Shown: positions 15,813 through 23,674 of the stretch, in pieces
Position numbering within the stretch: position 1 is the first letter of the stretch
Layout: every line of letters starts with the position of its first letter
Assembly (NCBI GenBank): GCA_021414115.1
Contig: JAIOPD010000041.1
Coordinates: 1-38,291, forward strand
Direction: 5' to 3'
Source: Planctomycetia bacterium
Lineage (GTDB): Bacteria > Planctomycetota > Planctomycetia > Pirellulales > UBA1268
DNA: 38,291 bases
Translations under genes and position numbers: made by a program
The notes under the pieces: model-generated
Databases searched by the model: none
Told to the model about the DNA's origin: nothing
What the model saw: the letters and a program-made list of their open reading frames with translations, nothing else

Positions 15813-16018
15813 TTTGCAAGCCTCTCCGCTCGCATACGGAGAAGCGTTAAAAACTCAGCGAGATCAACAAGGCCTTCTGCTTCGTTCCGCTCATCGTCGC
15901 TCAGTGCGAGGCCCGAATCCTGTTGATCAAGAAGTCGGTCGAGTCGCTGCTGAACGGCCGCCGGCAAACGGCATTTCTCCAGATCGCTGGGGAGTTCGAC
16001 ATCGATCGTCAGAGTCAT
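15809..16018 (-). CDS. Small partner protein of the HNH endonuclease
   Basis: 69 residues: MTLTIDVELPSDLEKCRLPA, then VQQRLDRLLDQQDSG and ERNEAEGLVDLAEFLTLLRM. From memory, this short helical protein is the usual upstream neighbour of HNH endonucleases of this type in planctomycetes and cyanobacteria, which suggests an antitoxin or accessory role (inference). Its stop overlaps the HNH start by ATGA. It is intact although its partner is truncated. Confidence 0.78.
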   Translation of the reverse strand: MTLTIDVELPSDLEKCRLPAAVQQRLDRLLDQQDSGLALSDDERNEAEGLVDLAEFLTLLRMRAERLAK

Positions 16019-16103
16019 GAGTCACCTCTGTCTAAGAATCACCATGAAGTATACATGCGTGCATTCTCGTGACAAGGTCTCAACCGGCTCCGCGCGACAC
16101 GTC

Positions 16104-16147
16104 CGGGTCGCCACCCGTATACCCGTCGCTCGCGCTCCGGGCTTCCC
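16104..16147 (-). repeat. Interspersed palindromic repeat, half copy J1
   Basis: L end read on the minus strand: GGGAAGCCCGGAGCGCGAGC followed by GACGGGTATACGGGTGGCGA. It lies upstream of the third small module. Confidence 0.9.
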
Positions 16148-16203
16148 GAAAAGGAATGCCGGCCTCTCCGCGGGCTTCCCGAAAAGGAATGCCGGCCTCT
16201 CCG
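16139..16203. repeat. 33-bp tandem duplication between two repeat halves
   Basis: The unit starting GGGCTTCCCGAAAAGGAATG (at 16139 and again at 16172, ending GCCGGCCTCTCCG) is present twice without visible mismatch. It includes the last bases of copy J1, so the duplication arose after, or together with, the repeat. Confidence 0.92.
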
Positions 16204-16264
16204 TCAGGAAGCCCCAAGCGCGAGCGCGGGGAATACGGCCCTCCACGCCAACCCGCTCCGCGCC
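16204..16264 (-). repeat. Interspersed palindromic repeat, half copy J2
   Basis: R end AGGAAGCCCCAAGCGCGAGC followed by GCGGGGAATACGGCCCTCC and ACGCCAACCCGCTCCGC. It abuts the stop codon of the glycosyltransferase gene at 16278. Confidence 0.9.
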
Positions 16265-16277
16265 GCCACGGACGCCG

Positions 16278-17588
16278 CTATTCCGAAACCGTCTCGAGCC
16301 AATCGGCAAACTTCGGATACGTCCGCTCGCGGTCAAACTCCGCCGCGGCGAGCCGGCGGGCGCCCTGCTGGCAGGCCGCGAGCCGCGTGCGGTCGCTGGC
16401 AAAGCCCGTGATCGCTCGGGCAAGCGACCCCGCGTCGCCTGCCGTGTAGGCAACGCCCGCACCGTGCTCGTCGATGTGCGCCTGAAGTTCGCCGGGCAGG
16501 GAGTTCACGAGCGCGAGGCCGGCCGCGGCGAAATCGCAGGCCTTGTTGGGCACCACCACGAGCGACTCGGGCTTCACGCAGACGAGGCCCACGTCGCACC
16601 GTGAGAGGAGGTTCACATAGGCCTGCCGTGGAAGCAGGCCGTGCACTTCCAGGCGGCACGAGCCGCCGAGGGATGCAGCGGAGCGGCGGAGCGATTGCTC
16701 GAAGGCCCCGGTGCCGGCCACATGAATCGTGGCCTTCACACCAGCCGCCGAGAGTTGCTTGGCGGCTCCGGCGAGCACGTCGAGATCCTGTCCGGCTTCG
16801 AGCGTACCGGCATAGACGCATTCGAGCGGTGCGGGCTCGGGCGGCGTCGTCTCGCCGGCGTCGAGGGCGGGCACGCGGTTCATGATCCGCGACGGGGAGG
16901 GAAACTCCTGCGGGTAGGCGCCCACATAACACACGTGCCGCGGAAGCTCCGCCGAAGCCCCGCGAAGCACGGCATCGGCGTAGGTCCTGGTCGTGGCCGA
17001 CACGGCATCCGCTGCGGCGATTAGCGACTCGCGCCGCTTCTGCATGCCGCCCAGGAGAAAGGGAGCGATGAGCCGCTTCAAGAAGGACGGCCCGGGAATC
17101 AGACGGTCGAACGTCTCCGGCCAGAGGTCTTGCACGTCGAGCACGAAGGTCGCGTCGAGTTTCTTGGCAAGCCGCGCGGCGGCCTCGGGGCTGTCGAGCG
17201 GGGGCAGGCTGGCGAGGATGATGTCGGGCCGCTCGAGCTGCCCCGACGAGATCGACTCGTTGGCGAGCCGCTCGAAGGTCTTGCCGAAATCGCGGTGGCT
17301 ACCGAGCCGGGCCAGCGACGCATCTTTCTCGTAGGGCCGCACCGCCACGAGTCGCACGGCGAAGCCCTCGTCGTCGCGGATGCCGAGCGGTGCCGAGCGA
17401 ATGGCCTTTCTGCGGTGGCTCCAGGTGGCGGTCCACCAGATCACGTCGTGTCCGCGGGCCGCGAGCACCCGAGCGAGTGTCCAATAGCGGAGCGGCGGCA
17501 GGCCTTCGCCGGGAATGTCGTCGAAAGGGTTGACGAGCCAGACGGAATGGGGCCTGGGGGCAAGGGGCTCAGGGGCAGGGCTCGGCAT
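16278..17588 (-). CDS. Family 4 glycosyltransferase (WcaI/WbuB-like)
   Basis: A 436-residue GT-B enzyme transferring a sugar from a nucleotide-sugar donor, probably in glycan or O-antigen-type assembly at the cytoplasmic face. The N-terminal acceptor domain has VNPFDDIPGEGLPPLRYWTL and LDVQDLWPETFDRLI. The C-terminal donor domain starts CVYAGTLEAGQDLDVLAGAA and includes VHGLLPRQAYVNLLSRCDVG and VVPNKACDFAAAGLALVNS, which match WcaI/WbuB-type enzymes. The ATG at 17588 lies 20 bases inside the upstream protease gene, so the two overlap and are likely coupled. Donor and acceptor cannot be predicted. Confidence 0.9.
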   Translation of the reverse strand: MPSPAPEPLAPRPHSVWLVNPFDDIPGEGLPPLRYWTLARVLAARGHDVIWWTATWSHRRKAIRSAPLGIRDDEGFAVRLVAVRPYEKDASLARLGSHRDFGKTFERLANESISSGQLERPDIILASLPPLDSPEAAARLAKKLDATFVLDVQDLWPETFDRLIPGPSFLKRLIAPFLLGGMQKRRESLIAAADAVSATTRTYADAVLRGASAELPRHVCYVGAYPQEFPSPSRIMNRVPALDAGETTPPEPAPLECVYAGTLEAGQDLDVLAGAAKQLSAAGVKATIHVAGTGAFEQSLRRSAASLGGSCRLEVHGLLPRQAYVNLLSRCDVGLVCVKPESLVVVPNKACDFAAAGLALVNSLPGELQAHIDEHGAGVAYTAGDAGSLARAITGFASDRTRLAACQQGARRLAAAEFDRERTYPKFADWLETVSE

Positions 17589-18588
17589 GGTGGGAGACTA
17601 GCAGACCGGGCCCGGGGGACAGAGTGGGCCGCGCCGGGCCCGTCCGGGGCGCCGGTTTCGGGTCGGAGACGCGCCGGCGCCACCACGCCACCGCGATCAC
17701 GCCCGCTATGGCGAGCCCGCCGAAGGCCGGCTCGGGCACCACGATCGCCGCGATCTGCGGCTGATAGTAGGCGAGGTCGGCGATGTAGGTCTTGTTCCCA
17801 AACACCGACGTCGAGCCGGGCTGGCCGCTAAAGGAATCCACGGCCAGCATGATGCCGGCCAACTCCCACGACCCGCCGTTTTTCCGAAACACGCCGCCGC
17901 CGGAATCGCCCGTGGCCGCCTGCCCTTCGGTCGATTCTCCAACAAAATCGTTGAACGTCGTCTGTATCGTGAAGGCATCGACGCCTACGTTCAACCAACC
18001 CGTGCCCGAGGTTGTGTTGGTTCCCCACCGCATCGTCCGGCCCGACCCCCACTGGTAGCCGGCGGCATCGGGGTTCACGCTGCTCTGCGTCCACACAAAA
18101 GGGATCGTCCCGGTGTTCACGACCCACGTCGTGAACGCGCCGCGATTGAGTCCTGATCCGATCATCGTCACGGCCGATCCGTTCGCCGGCGTGGAAGACG
18201 CGATCGAAAGCGCCGCCAGCCCTGGATCGGTCGTGATCTGAAACAGCACGAGATCGGTATTCGTTGACTTCCCAGAAGCCCCGGCGTTATTCAGCGTGAC
18301 TGCCGTGCCCACGTCCAGGGCGTAGGTCGTGCCGCTCAAGTCGATGCTTCCCGCTCCCACGTGCCCGGCCGTCAACACCCACCGGTTGCCGAGATACACG
18401 CCTGTCCCGATCCCCCGCAGGCCCACATTCGCCCAGCCCGGGTCATCGGCCGGGGCCGATGTGTTCCCGGAGCCCGAGGTCGTGTCGATGATCACCCCGC
18501 GGGCAGGGGCCGCCAACCACAAGCAGCCCGCGCACCATGCCGCGACGACCAGGAGGCGAGACAAAGTTGATTTCGCTGCTCGCGACAT
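17569..18588 (-). CDS. Secreted trypsin-like serine protease with PEP-CTERM anchor
   Basis: A 339-residue exported protease. Signal peptide is at about 1-31 (RLLVVAAWCAGCLWLAAPAR). The S1 catalytic triad is visible: His76 in VLTAGHVG, Asp112 in NTDLVLFQ and Ser229 in ATGDSGGGVF. A PEP-CTERM sorting signal follows: VPEPA at 284-288, a hydrophobic helix (GLAIAGVIAVAWW) and RRR (304-306), normally processed by an exosortase. Unusually, 33 more residues follow the RRR (Pro/Ser/Gly-rich, ending HHAEPCP), overlapping the next gene. No exosortase is in the window. The ATG at 18588 gives the best signal peptide; the longer open frame reads repeat copy K. Confidence 0.92.
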   Translation of the reverse strand: MSRAAKSTLSRLLVVAAWCAGCLWLAAPARGVIIDTTSGSGNTSAPADDPGWANVGLRGIGTGVYLGNRWVLTAGHVGAGSIDLSGTTYALDVGTAVTLNNAGASGKSTNTDLVLFQITTDPGLAALSIASSTPANGSAVTMIGSGLNRGAFTTWVVNTGTIPFVWTQSSVNPDAAGYQWGSGRTMRWGTNTTSGTGWLNVGVDAFTIQTTFNDFVGESTEGQAATGDSGGGVFRKNGGSWELAGIMLAVDSFSGQPGSTSVFGNKTYIADLAYYQPQIAAIVVPEPAFGGLAIAGVIAVAWWRRRVSDPKPAPRTGPARPTLSPGPGLLVSHHAEPCP

Positions 18589-18664
18589 GATCGCTCCCGG
18601 ACCGGATTCCCTTGCCGCCTCAAGTTTAGCGTCGGCAATGCGACTCCGCACGTCGCCTCCCGTC

Positions 18665-18720
18665 AGGAAGCCCCAAGCGCGAGCGCGGGGAATACGGTCC
18701 CACCTCCCTCGACCCTTCCA
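18665..18720 (-). repeat. Interspersed palindromic repeat, half copy K
   Basis: R end AGGAAGCCCCAAGCGCGAGC at 18665, with a decayed inner part. It is the last copy seen in the window and lies in the 322-base divergent region between the protease and the first asparagine synthetase gene. Apart from it I see no clear regulatory element there. Confidence 0.85.
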
Positions 18721-18910
18721 TCTGCGTAAGGCTTCGCCGGCCCTGTTTCCGCGTCGCCGCCGCCGTTGTATGTTCCCTTGCGGGGAGTGGTCATCCGGTC
18801 GTCGCAGCGATTCCTCGACCTGCCGGCCGTTCCCTTGCACTACGGATCTGCCCCCTTACAGTAGGGGCCACTCCCGAGCATGCACCTCGACCCTCGAGCG
18901 ATCTCATCCC

Positions 18911-20818
18911 GTGTGCGGCATCTGCGGAGTCATTAGCGCGGAGCGAGGCCGGGTGGAACCCGCCGTGCGGCGGATGATGCAGGCGATGATTCATCGCGGC
19001 CCCGACGACGACGGCTACGAGGAGCTGCCGATGGGCGGCGATGAATCGGGCCCCGTCGCCGGATTCGGTTTTCGCCGGCTGTCGATCCTCGACCTCACCT
19101 CGGCGGGCCATCAGCCGATCTTCAACTCCTTCACTGGCGACTGCCTGATCTTCAACGGTGAGATCTACAACTTCCGCTCCCTGCGGTCCGAGTTGCAGCT
19201 CCGCGGGACCCTCTTTCGCGGCACGAGCGATTCGGAGGTGCTCCTCCAGGCCCTGTCCACGTGGGGCGAGGCCGCGCTCGAGAAGCTCCAGGGCATGTAT
19301 GCCTTCGCCTTTTACGAGGCCAAGACCCGCCGCATCCTGCTGGCACGCGATCCGCTGGGCATCAAGCCGCTGTATGTCGCCAGCCTTCCCAATCGGTTCG
19401 TGTTTGCGAGTGAAATCCGGTCGGTCCGGGTATCCGGTCTCGTCCCGGATGACCTCGACATGGGCGGCATCGCCGGCATGCTGGCCTACGGTGCGGTCCA
19501 GTCGCCGCGCACGATCTACGAACACATCCGCTCGTTCCCGGCTGGCAACTCGCAGTGGCTCGATGCGGGCGTAGTCTCCGGCAGCCCGCAAGCCCCATCC
19601 CGCCGATATTGGAACTTCCCCGCCCACCCGCAGACCGCCACCGACGTCCCGACCGCGGCCGCCCATGTGCGGCAACTGCTGCACGATTCGGTGCTCCGCC
19701 ACCTCGTCGCCGACGTACCGGTGGGTGTGTTCCTCTCGGCGGGGATCGACAGCACGATAATCGCTTCGTGCGCCCGGGAGTTCACGCCGCAGGTGACGGC
19801 CTTCACGGTCGGCTTTGGCGCCGTGCATGGGCAGGATGAAGTGACGCTGGCGTCGGAGACCGCCAGGGCGCTTGGCATGAAGCACGTGGCCGTTGAACTC
19901 GACGCGAACAACATGCCCGAGAAATGGCAAGACTGGATCGCCGGCATGGATTCGCCGAGCATCGACGGCTTCAACACCTACGTCGTGAGCCGTAGGTTGG
20001 CGGCCGAGGGAGTGGTGGTCGGCCTGTCGGGCCTGGGCGCCGACGAACTCTTTGGCGGGTATCAGACGTTCGACCGGGCGCCGCGGTGGTCGAAGCTGCT
20101 CCGAGCAATGTCGTTCATCCCATCCGGGATGAGAACCAGCGTGATTCGAAGGCTCGGTGAACTCGACGGCCGCACCGGAGCTTTCGAGAAGCTTGCCGAC
20201 CTCGTCGCCGGGGATCCGAGCGTGGCCGGGATCGCGCTCTCGCTACGGCGGGCGATGCCCAACCGGAGCCTCAGTGCGCTCGGCTTCTATCCAGGTTGCA
20301 CGGGCCTGGGTGTCAACTATCTCGATGCCCGTTCCGACACCGGCGCCGCCGCCACGCTCGACGGCGACGGCTTCAACACGGTCGCCCGCATGGAGATGAC
20401 CCACTACATGGGCGACACGCTCCTGCGCGACACCGACACCAACAGCATGCGGCAGTCGCTCGAGGTCCGCGTGCCGTTCCTCGACACTCCCGTCGTCGAC
20501 TATGTCTCGTCGCTGCCCGGCCACATCAAGCGACATGCGAGATGTTCGTCCAAGTCGTTACTTCGGATGGCGTGCGCTAAGGCGATCCGCGACGACGTCG
20601 CCCGGCGCCCCAAGACCGGTTTTACACTGCCGATGGGCGACTGGATGCGGGGAGAAATGCGGGAGTCGTGCGAGGCCGCCATCGGCCAGCTCGAACGTGT
20701 CTCGTTCCTGGAGGGTGCCGAAGTCCGGCGGATCTGGAACTCTTTCGTAACCGACAGCCGGTCGGTGCACTGGTCGCGGCCGCTGGCGCTCGTGGTGCTC
20801 GGCTCCGCCATCGGCTAG
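18911..20818 (+). CDS. asnB: Asparagine synthetase-like glutamine amidotransferase (copy 1)
   Basis: A 635-residue class II amidotransferase/ATP-dependent synthetase. It starts at the GTG at 18911, so that Cys2 (CGICG) becomes the N-terminal nucleophile. Glutaminase motifs: RGPDDDGY (29-36), FRRLSILDL (54-62), IFNGEIYNF (80-88), GTSDSEVLLQA (104-114). The synthetase PP-loop at 276-281 reads SAGIDS, with Ala in place of the usual Gly of SGGxDS. Later motifs are GLGADELFGGY and RVPFLDTPVVDY. Members near glycan loci often amidate sugars or act in polymer assembly and do not make asparagine, so the substrate is open. It is 31 bases upstream of a paralogue. Confidence 0.93.
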   Translation: MCGICGVISAERGRVEPAVRRMMQAMIHRGPDDDGYEELPMGGDESGPVAGFGFRRLSILDLTSAGHQPIFNSFTGDCLIFNGEIYNFRSLRSELQLRGTLFRGTSDSEVLLQALSTWGEAALEKLQGMYAFAFYEAKTRRILLARDPLGIKPLYVASLPNRFVFASEIRSVRVSGLVPDDLDMGGIAGMLAYGAVQSPRTIYEHIRSFPAGNSQWLDAGVVSGSPQAPSRRYWNFPAHPQTATDVPTAAAHVRQLLHDSVLRHLVADVPVGVFLSAGIDSTIIASCAREFTPQVTAFTVGFGAVHGQDEVTLASETARALGMKHVAVELDANNMPEKWQDWIAGMDSPSIDGFNTYVVSRRLAAEGVVVGLSGLGADELFGGYQTFDRAPRWSKLLRAMSFIPSGMRTSVIRRLGELDGRTGAFEKLADLVAGDPSVAGIALSLRRAMPNRSLSALGFYPGCTGLGVNYLDARSDTGAAATLDGDGFNTVARMEMTHYMGDTLLRDTDTNSMRQSLEVRVPFLDTPVVDYVSSLPGHIKRHARCSSKSLLRMACAKAIRDDVARRPKTGFTLPMGDWMRGEMRESCEAAIGQLERVSFLEGAEVRRIWNSFVTDSRSVHWSRPLALVVLGSAIG

Positions 20819-20849
20819 GCTCGGGGCTCCCCCCCCAGAGGCAGCCCTG

Positions 20850-22781
20850 ATGTGCGGTATCGCTGGCGTCCTTAGTCACACGTCAGGGGCCATTGAGCCC
20901 GCCGTGCGCCGGATGATGCGGGCGATGGTCCACCGCGGCCCCGACGACGAGGGCTACGAGCATTTTTCGCTGGGCGTTGATTCCGGCGGACCGGCGGTCG
21001 GCTTCGGCTTCCGCCGCCTGGCGATCATGGACCTCTCGCCGCTCGGCCATCAGCCGATGATCAATCAGGCCACCGGCGATGCCATCATCTTCAACGGCGA
21101 GATCTACAACTTCCTGGAGATCCGCCGCCGGCTCGAGGGCCTCGGCTGCGAGTTCCGCTCCACGGGCGACACCGAAGTGTTGCTCCAGGCGCTCTCGCAG
21201 TGGGGCGAGAAGGCGCTCGACGAACTCGACGGCATGTTCGCCTTCGCCTTCTACCATGCGGCCTCGCGGCGGGTGCTGCTCGCCCGCGACCCGCTGGGCA
21301 TCAAGCCGCTCTATATCGCCCGCGCGGGCGGAGCCATCGTGTTTGCCAGCGAGGTGCAGGGCGTGCTGGCCTCGGGGCTCGTCCCCGACGATCTCGACCC
21401 CGCGGGCATCGCCGGCTTCCTGGCATATGGCTCGCCACAGGATCCCCTCACGGTCCACAAGCACATCCGCTCGATGCCCGCGGCCACCCTCGAATGGCTC
21501 GACGCCGGCTCGCTGGCCGGTCGCAGCCCAAGTCGCCGTCGCTACTGGCGGCTGCCCGCGACGCAGCCCTGGTGTGCCGAAGCGACCGCCGTTGGCCGTC
21601 TGCGGGAAGAACTTGCCGACTCGGTCCGACGGCAATGCGCTTCCGATGTGCCGCTCGGCGTGTTTTTGTCGGGCGGCATCGACAGCGCCACGATGGCAGC
21701 GCTGGCGGAGCCGGATCAGGGGCCGCCCCAGACATTTGCGGTTGGCTATGAGATCCCCGGGATGGCCGACGAGACGGCTGCCGCCGCCGAAACCGCCGAG
21801 TTTCTCGGCACGCGGCATTTTCAGACAATCGTGGACAACGACTGGGCCATCATGCAGTGGACGGAGTGGCTGAAGGCCGCTGACCGCCCGAGCATCGATG
21901 GCCTTAACACCTACATCGTCAGCGGCGCCGTCAAGGATCGCGACATCACCGTGGCCCTGTCGGGCCTCGGGGCCGACGAACTCTTCGGCGGCTATCCGTC
22001 GTTCCGCAGAGTCCCGCGGGCACGGCTGGCGCTGGCGGCGATCGCCTGGCTGCCCCGGGGCCTCCGCCGGGCGGTCGCTTCGAAAGTGCTCGCCGCGATT
22101 CCGGCCCGGAGGCGGGCCAAGGCGATCGACCTCGTCTCGAGCGGCACATCGGCCGTCGAACTCACGGCGCTTTCCCGCCGGGTGATGAGCGATGATTCAA
22201 TGCGGCAGTTCGGCCTCGACGCCCGGGCGCTTGGGCTCTCGCCCCTCTACTTGGCCCCCGAAGCCCACGACGTGTTTGCCCACACTCCCCGCAACTCATT
22301 CGAAGGCGTCTCGCAGGCCGAGTTGTTTCTGTACATGAACAACACGCTCCTGCGGGATTCCGACATCAACAGCATGGCCCACTCGCTGGAAGTCCGCGTG
22401 CCGTTCCTGGGTCGGCGGCTCGTGGATTACGCCGGCAGCCTGCCGAACTCCGTCCGCCATCCGAAAGCTGCTGCGCCCAAACACCTGTTGCGCCGGGCCA
22501 TCGCCGACAAGCTCCCGCCATCGGTGTTCAATCGGCCGAAGACCGGGTTTACGCTGCCGTTCGGTGCGTGGATGTTTGGCCCGATTCGGGACCAGTGCGA
22601 GGCCGCGATCGACGTTCTGCGCACCTGCTCGGCGCTCGACGGTTCGGCTGTCCGTCGGGCCTGGGACCGCTACGAATCGCACCCGGGCCAAACCCACTGG
22701 TCGCGGCCCATGACGCTCGTGGTGCTCGGGAGTTACCTCGCCAAGCAGACGAACGTCTCGGGGCACGAAGCGACAGGCTAA
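20850..22781 (+). CDS. asnB: Asparagine synthetase-like glutamine amidotransferase (copy 2)
   Basis: A 643-residue paralogue of the preceding gene with long identical blocks (for example IEPAVRRMM/VEPAVRRMM, FNGEIYNF, LLARDPLGIKPLY). Cys2 is the expected nucleophile. The PP-loop is canonical: SGGIDS at 274-279. GLGADELFGGYPSFRRVPRA and KTGFTLPFGAWM follow. The start ATG is preceded by GAGGCAG. Tandem duplication followed by divergence is evident. Together with the glycan locus across the IS630 remnant, an amidation role in surface polysaccharide is plausible; true asparagine synthesis is the alternative. Confidence 0.94.
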   Translation: MCGIAGVLSHTSGAIEPAVRRMMRAMVHRGPDDEGYEHFSLGVDSGGPAVGFGFRRLAIMDLSPLGHQPMINQATGDAIIFNGEIYNFLEIRRRLEGLGCEFRSTGDTEVLLQALSQWGEKALDELDGMFAFAFYHAASRRVLLARDPLGIKPLYIARAGGAIVFASEVQGVLASGLVPDDLDPAGIAGFLAYGSPQDPLTVHKHIRSMPAATLEWLDAGSLAGRSPSRRRYWRLPATQPWCAEATAVGRLREELADSVRRQCASDVPLGVFLSGGIDSATMAALAEPDQGPPQTFAVGYEIPGMADETAAAAETAEFLGTRHFQTIVDNDWAIMQWTEWLKAADRPSIDGLNTYIVSGAVKDRDITVALSGLGADELFGGYPSFRRVPRARLALAAIAWLPRGLRRAVASKVLAAIPARRRAKAIDLVSSGTSAVELTALSRRVMSDDSMRQFGLDARALGLSPLYLAPEAHDVFAHTPRNSFEGVSQAELFLYMNNTLLRDSDINSMAHSLEVRVPFLGRRLVDYAGSLPNSVRHPKAAAPKHLLRRAIADKLPPSVFNRPKTGFTLPFGAWMFGPIRDQCEAAIDVLRTCSALDGSAVRRAWDRYESHPGQTHWSRPMTLVVLGSYLAKQTNVSGHEATG

Positions 22782-23029
22782 ACCTTGGGCATAGCCTCGG
22801 CGTCGACAGCCCGTAGCATCGCCAGTAATGCAAATGAGGCACAGTGTTGACGGCGGTCAAAAACGATGGCGCGGGGACCGTGTCGCGGCGGTCCAAAATG
22901 GAGGCGCACACCCGCACAGTTCTTTGGAAGAGGAGGATCAGGGCGACAGCCTCGATCACACCCCCTTTCAGAGAGAGGCACAGGAGTGCACAGCGACATG
23001 GAGATCTGGAGCGAGATACGACGTGAGGT
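22782..23029. other. Non-coding stretch after the asnB pair
   Basis: No convincing gene, terminator or repeat is visible. The minus strand near 22870-23010 may be the eroded 3' part of the IS630 transposase, but the frame is no longer recognisable. Confidence 0.5.
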
Positions 23030-23648
23030 GCTGACCGGCGTCTCGCCTCGCGGAGCTCACGCCTTGCGAATCGTGGGCTGGAGCTTGAGGCCCGATCCAT
23101 CCGCGAAAACAACGGTCCGGCGGTTACGAAGCGAGGCTTTTTATCCGCGGCCACTCCCGTGATAACCACGCTTGAATCGCCTTCTCGTCTCGCTCGCGGG
23201 CCTGCCGCTTCGGCTTCTGCTGCGTCCAGTTCAGCCGCCGCAGAACATGCCAGATTCCGGACTGATCGTAGGACACGCCGAACTTCCGTCGAACCAATAC
23301 GGCCACACGTTGGCGCGTCCACAACTCCGTTGGGAAGCCGTACTTCGAAGGTCCTTCCGAGAGCATCCGTGTCACCCTTCGCAGTTGGGCATCACTCAGC
23401 CTCGTGGGCCGGCTCGAAATCGGTTTCGCCTCCAAGGCCGCTTGTCCGCCAAGACGGGCGGCCTTTACCCATTGCGAGCCCGCCGCGGTGCTCACGCCCA
23501 ACTCGGTGGTAACCTGGGTCTTGTTTTTCCAGCTTTCAATAACTGCATGGCCTTCAGTCTGCGTGTTTCCCGGAACTCTTGTTGTTTGCTGAGTGACATG
23601 CATGGGACATGGGAAGCCCAGCCGGAAAATTTTCAGAAACTTTCTCAA
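23030..23648 (-). pseudogene. IS630-family transposase, decayed
   Basis: The N-terminal winged-helix half is open from an ATG at 23603 (MHVTQQTTRV) to 23124: VSTAAGSQWVKAARLGGQAA, LEAKPISSRPTRLSDAQLRR and YDQSGIWHVLRRLNWTQQKP match the HTH and pre-catalytic regions of IS630 transposases. In another frame downstream, RRTVVFADGSGLKLQPTIRK is the start of the DDE domain, where family members usually have FxDESGL and then a Trp. Here the Glu is Gly and a TGA stop replaces the Trp, followed by APRGETPVST. The remaining catalytic region is unrecognisable. The element is therefore inactive. AT-rich sequence at 23640-23670 may be one end. Confidence 0.85.
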
Positions 23649-23674
23649 ACCTTAATAGGAAGTTTTTTAGCCGC

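Noticed and set aside
13906-16264. Integron cassette array with attC sites
   Set aside because: The repeats lack recognisable attC core sites (GTTRRRY and its partner) and no integron integrase is present. The cassette-like order is kept as a finding without this label.
18835-18862. Sigma-70-like promoter (TTGCAC, 16 bases, TACAGT) before asnB copy 1
   Set aside because: Only three and four of six bases match consensus, which is not convincing in GC-rich DNA without transcript data.
22549-23322. A 257-codon minus-strand frame after the asnB pair
   Set aside because: It overlaps asnB copy 2 antisense and an eroded transposase in the wrong frame; no domain is recognisable.
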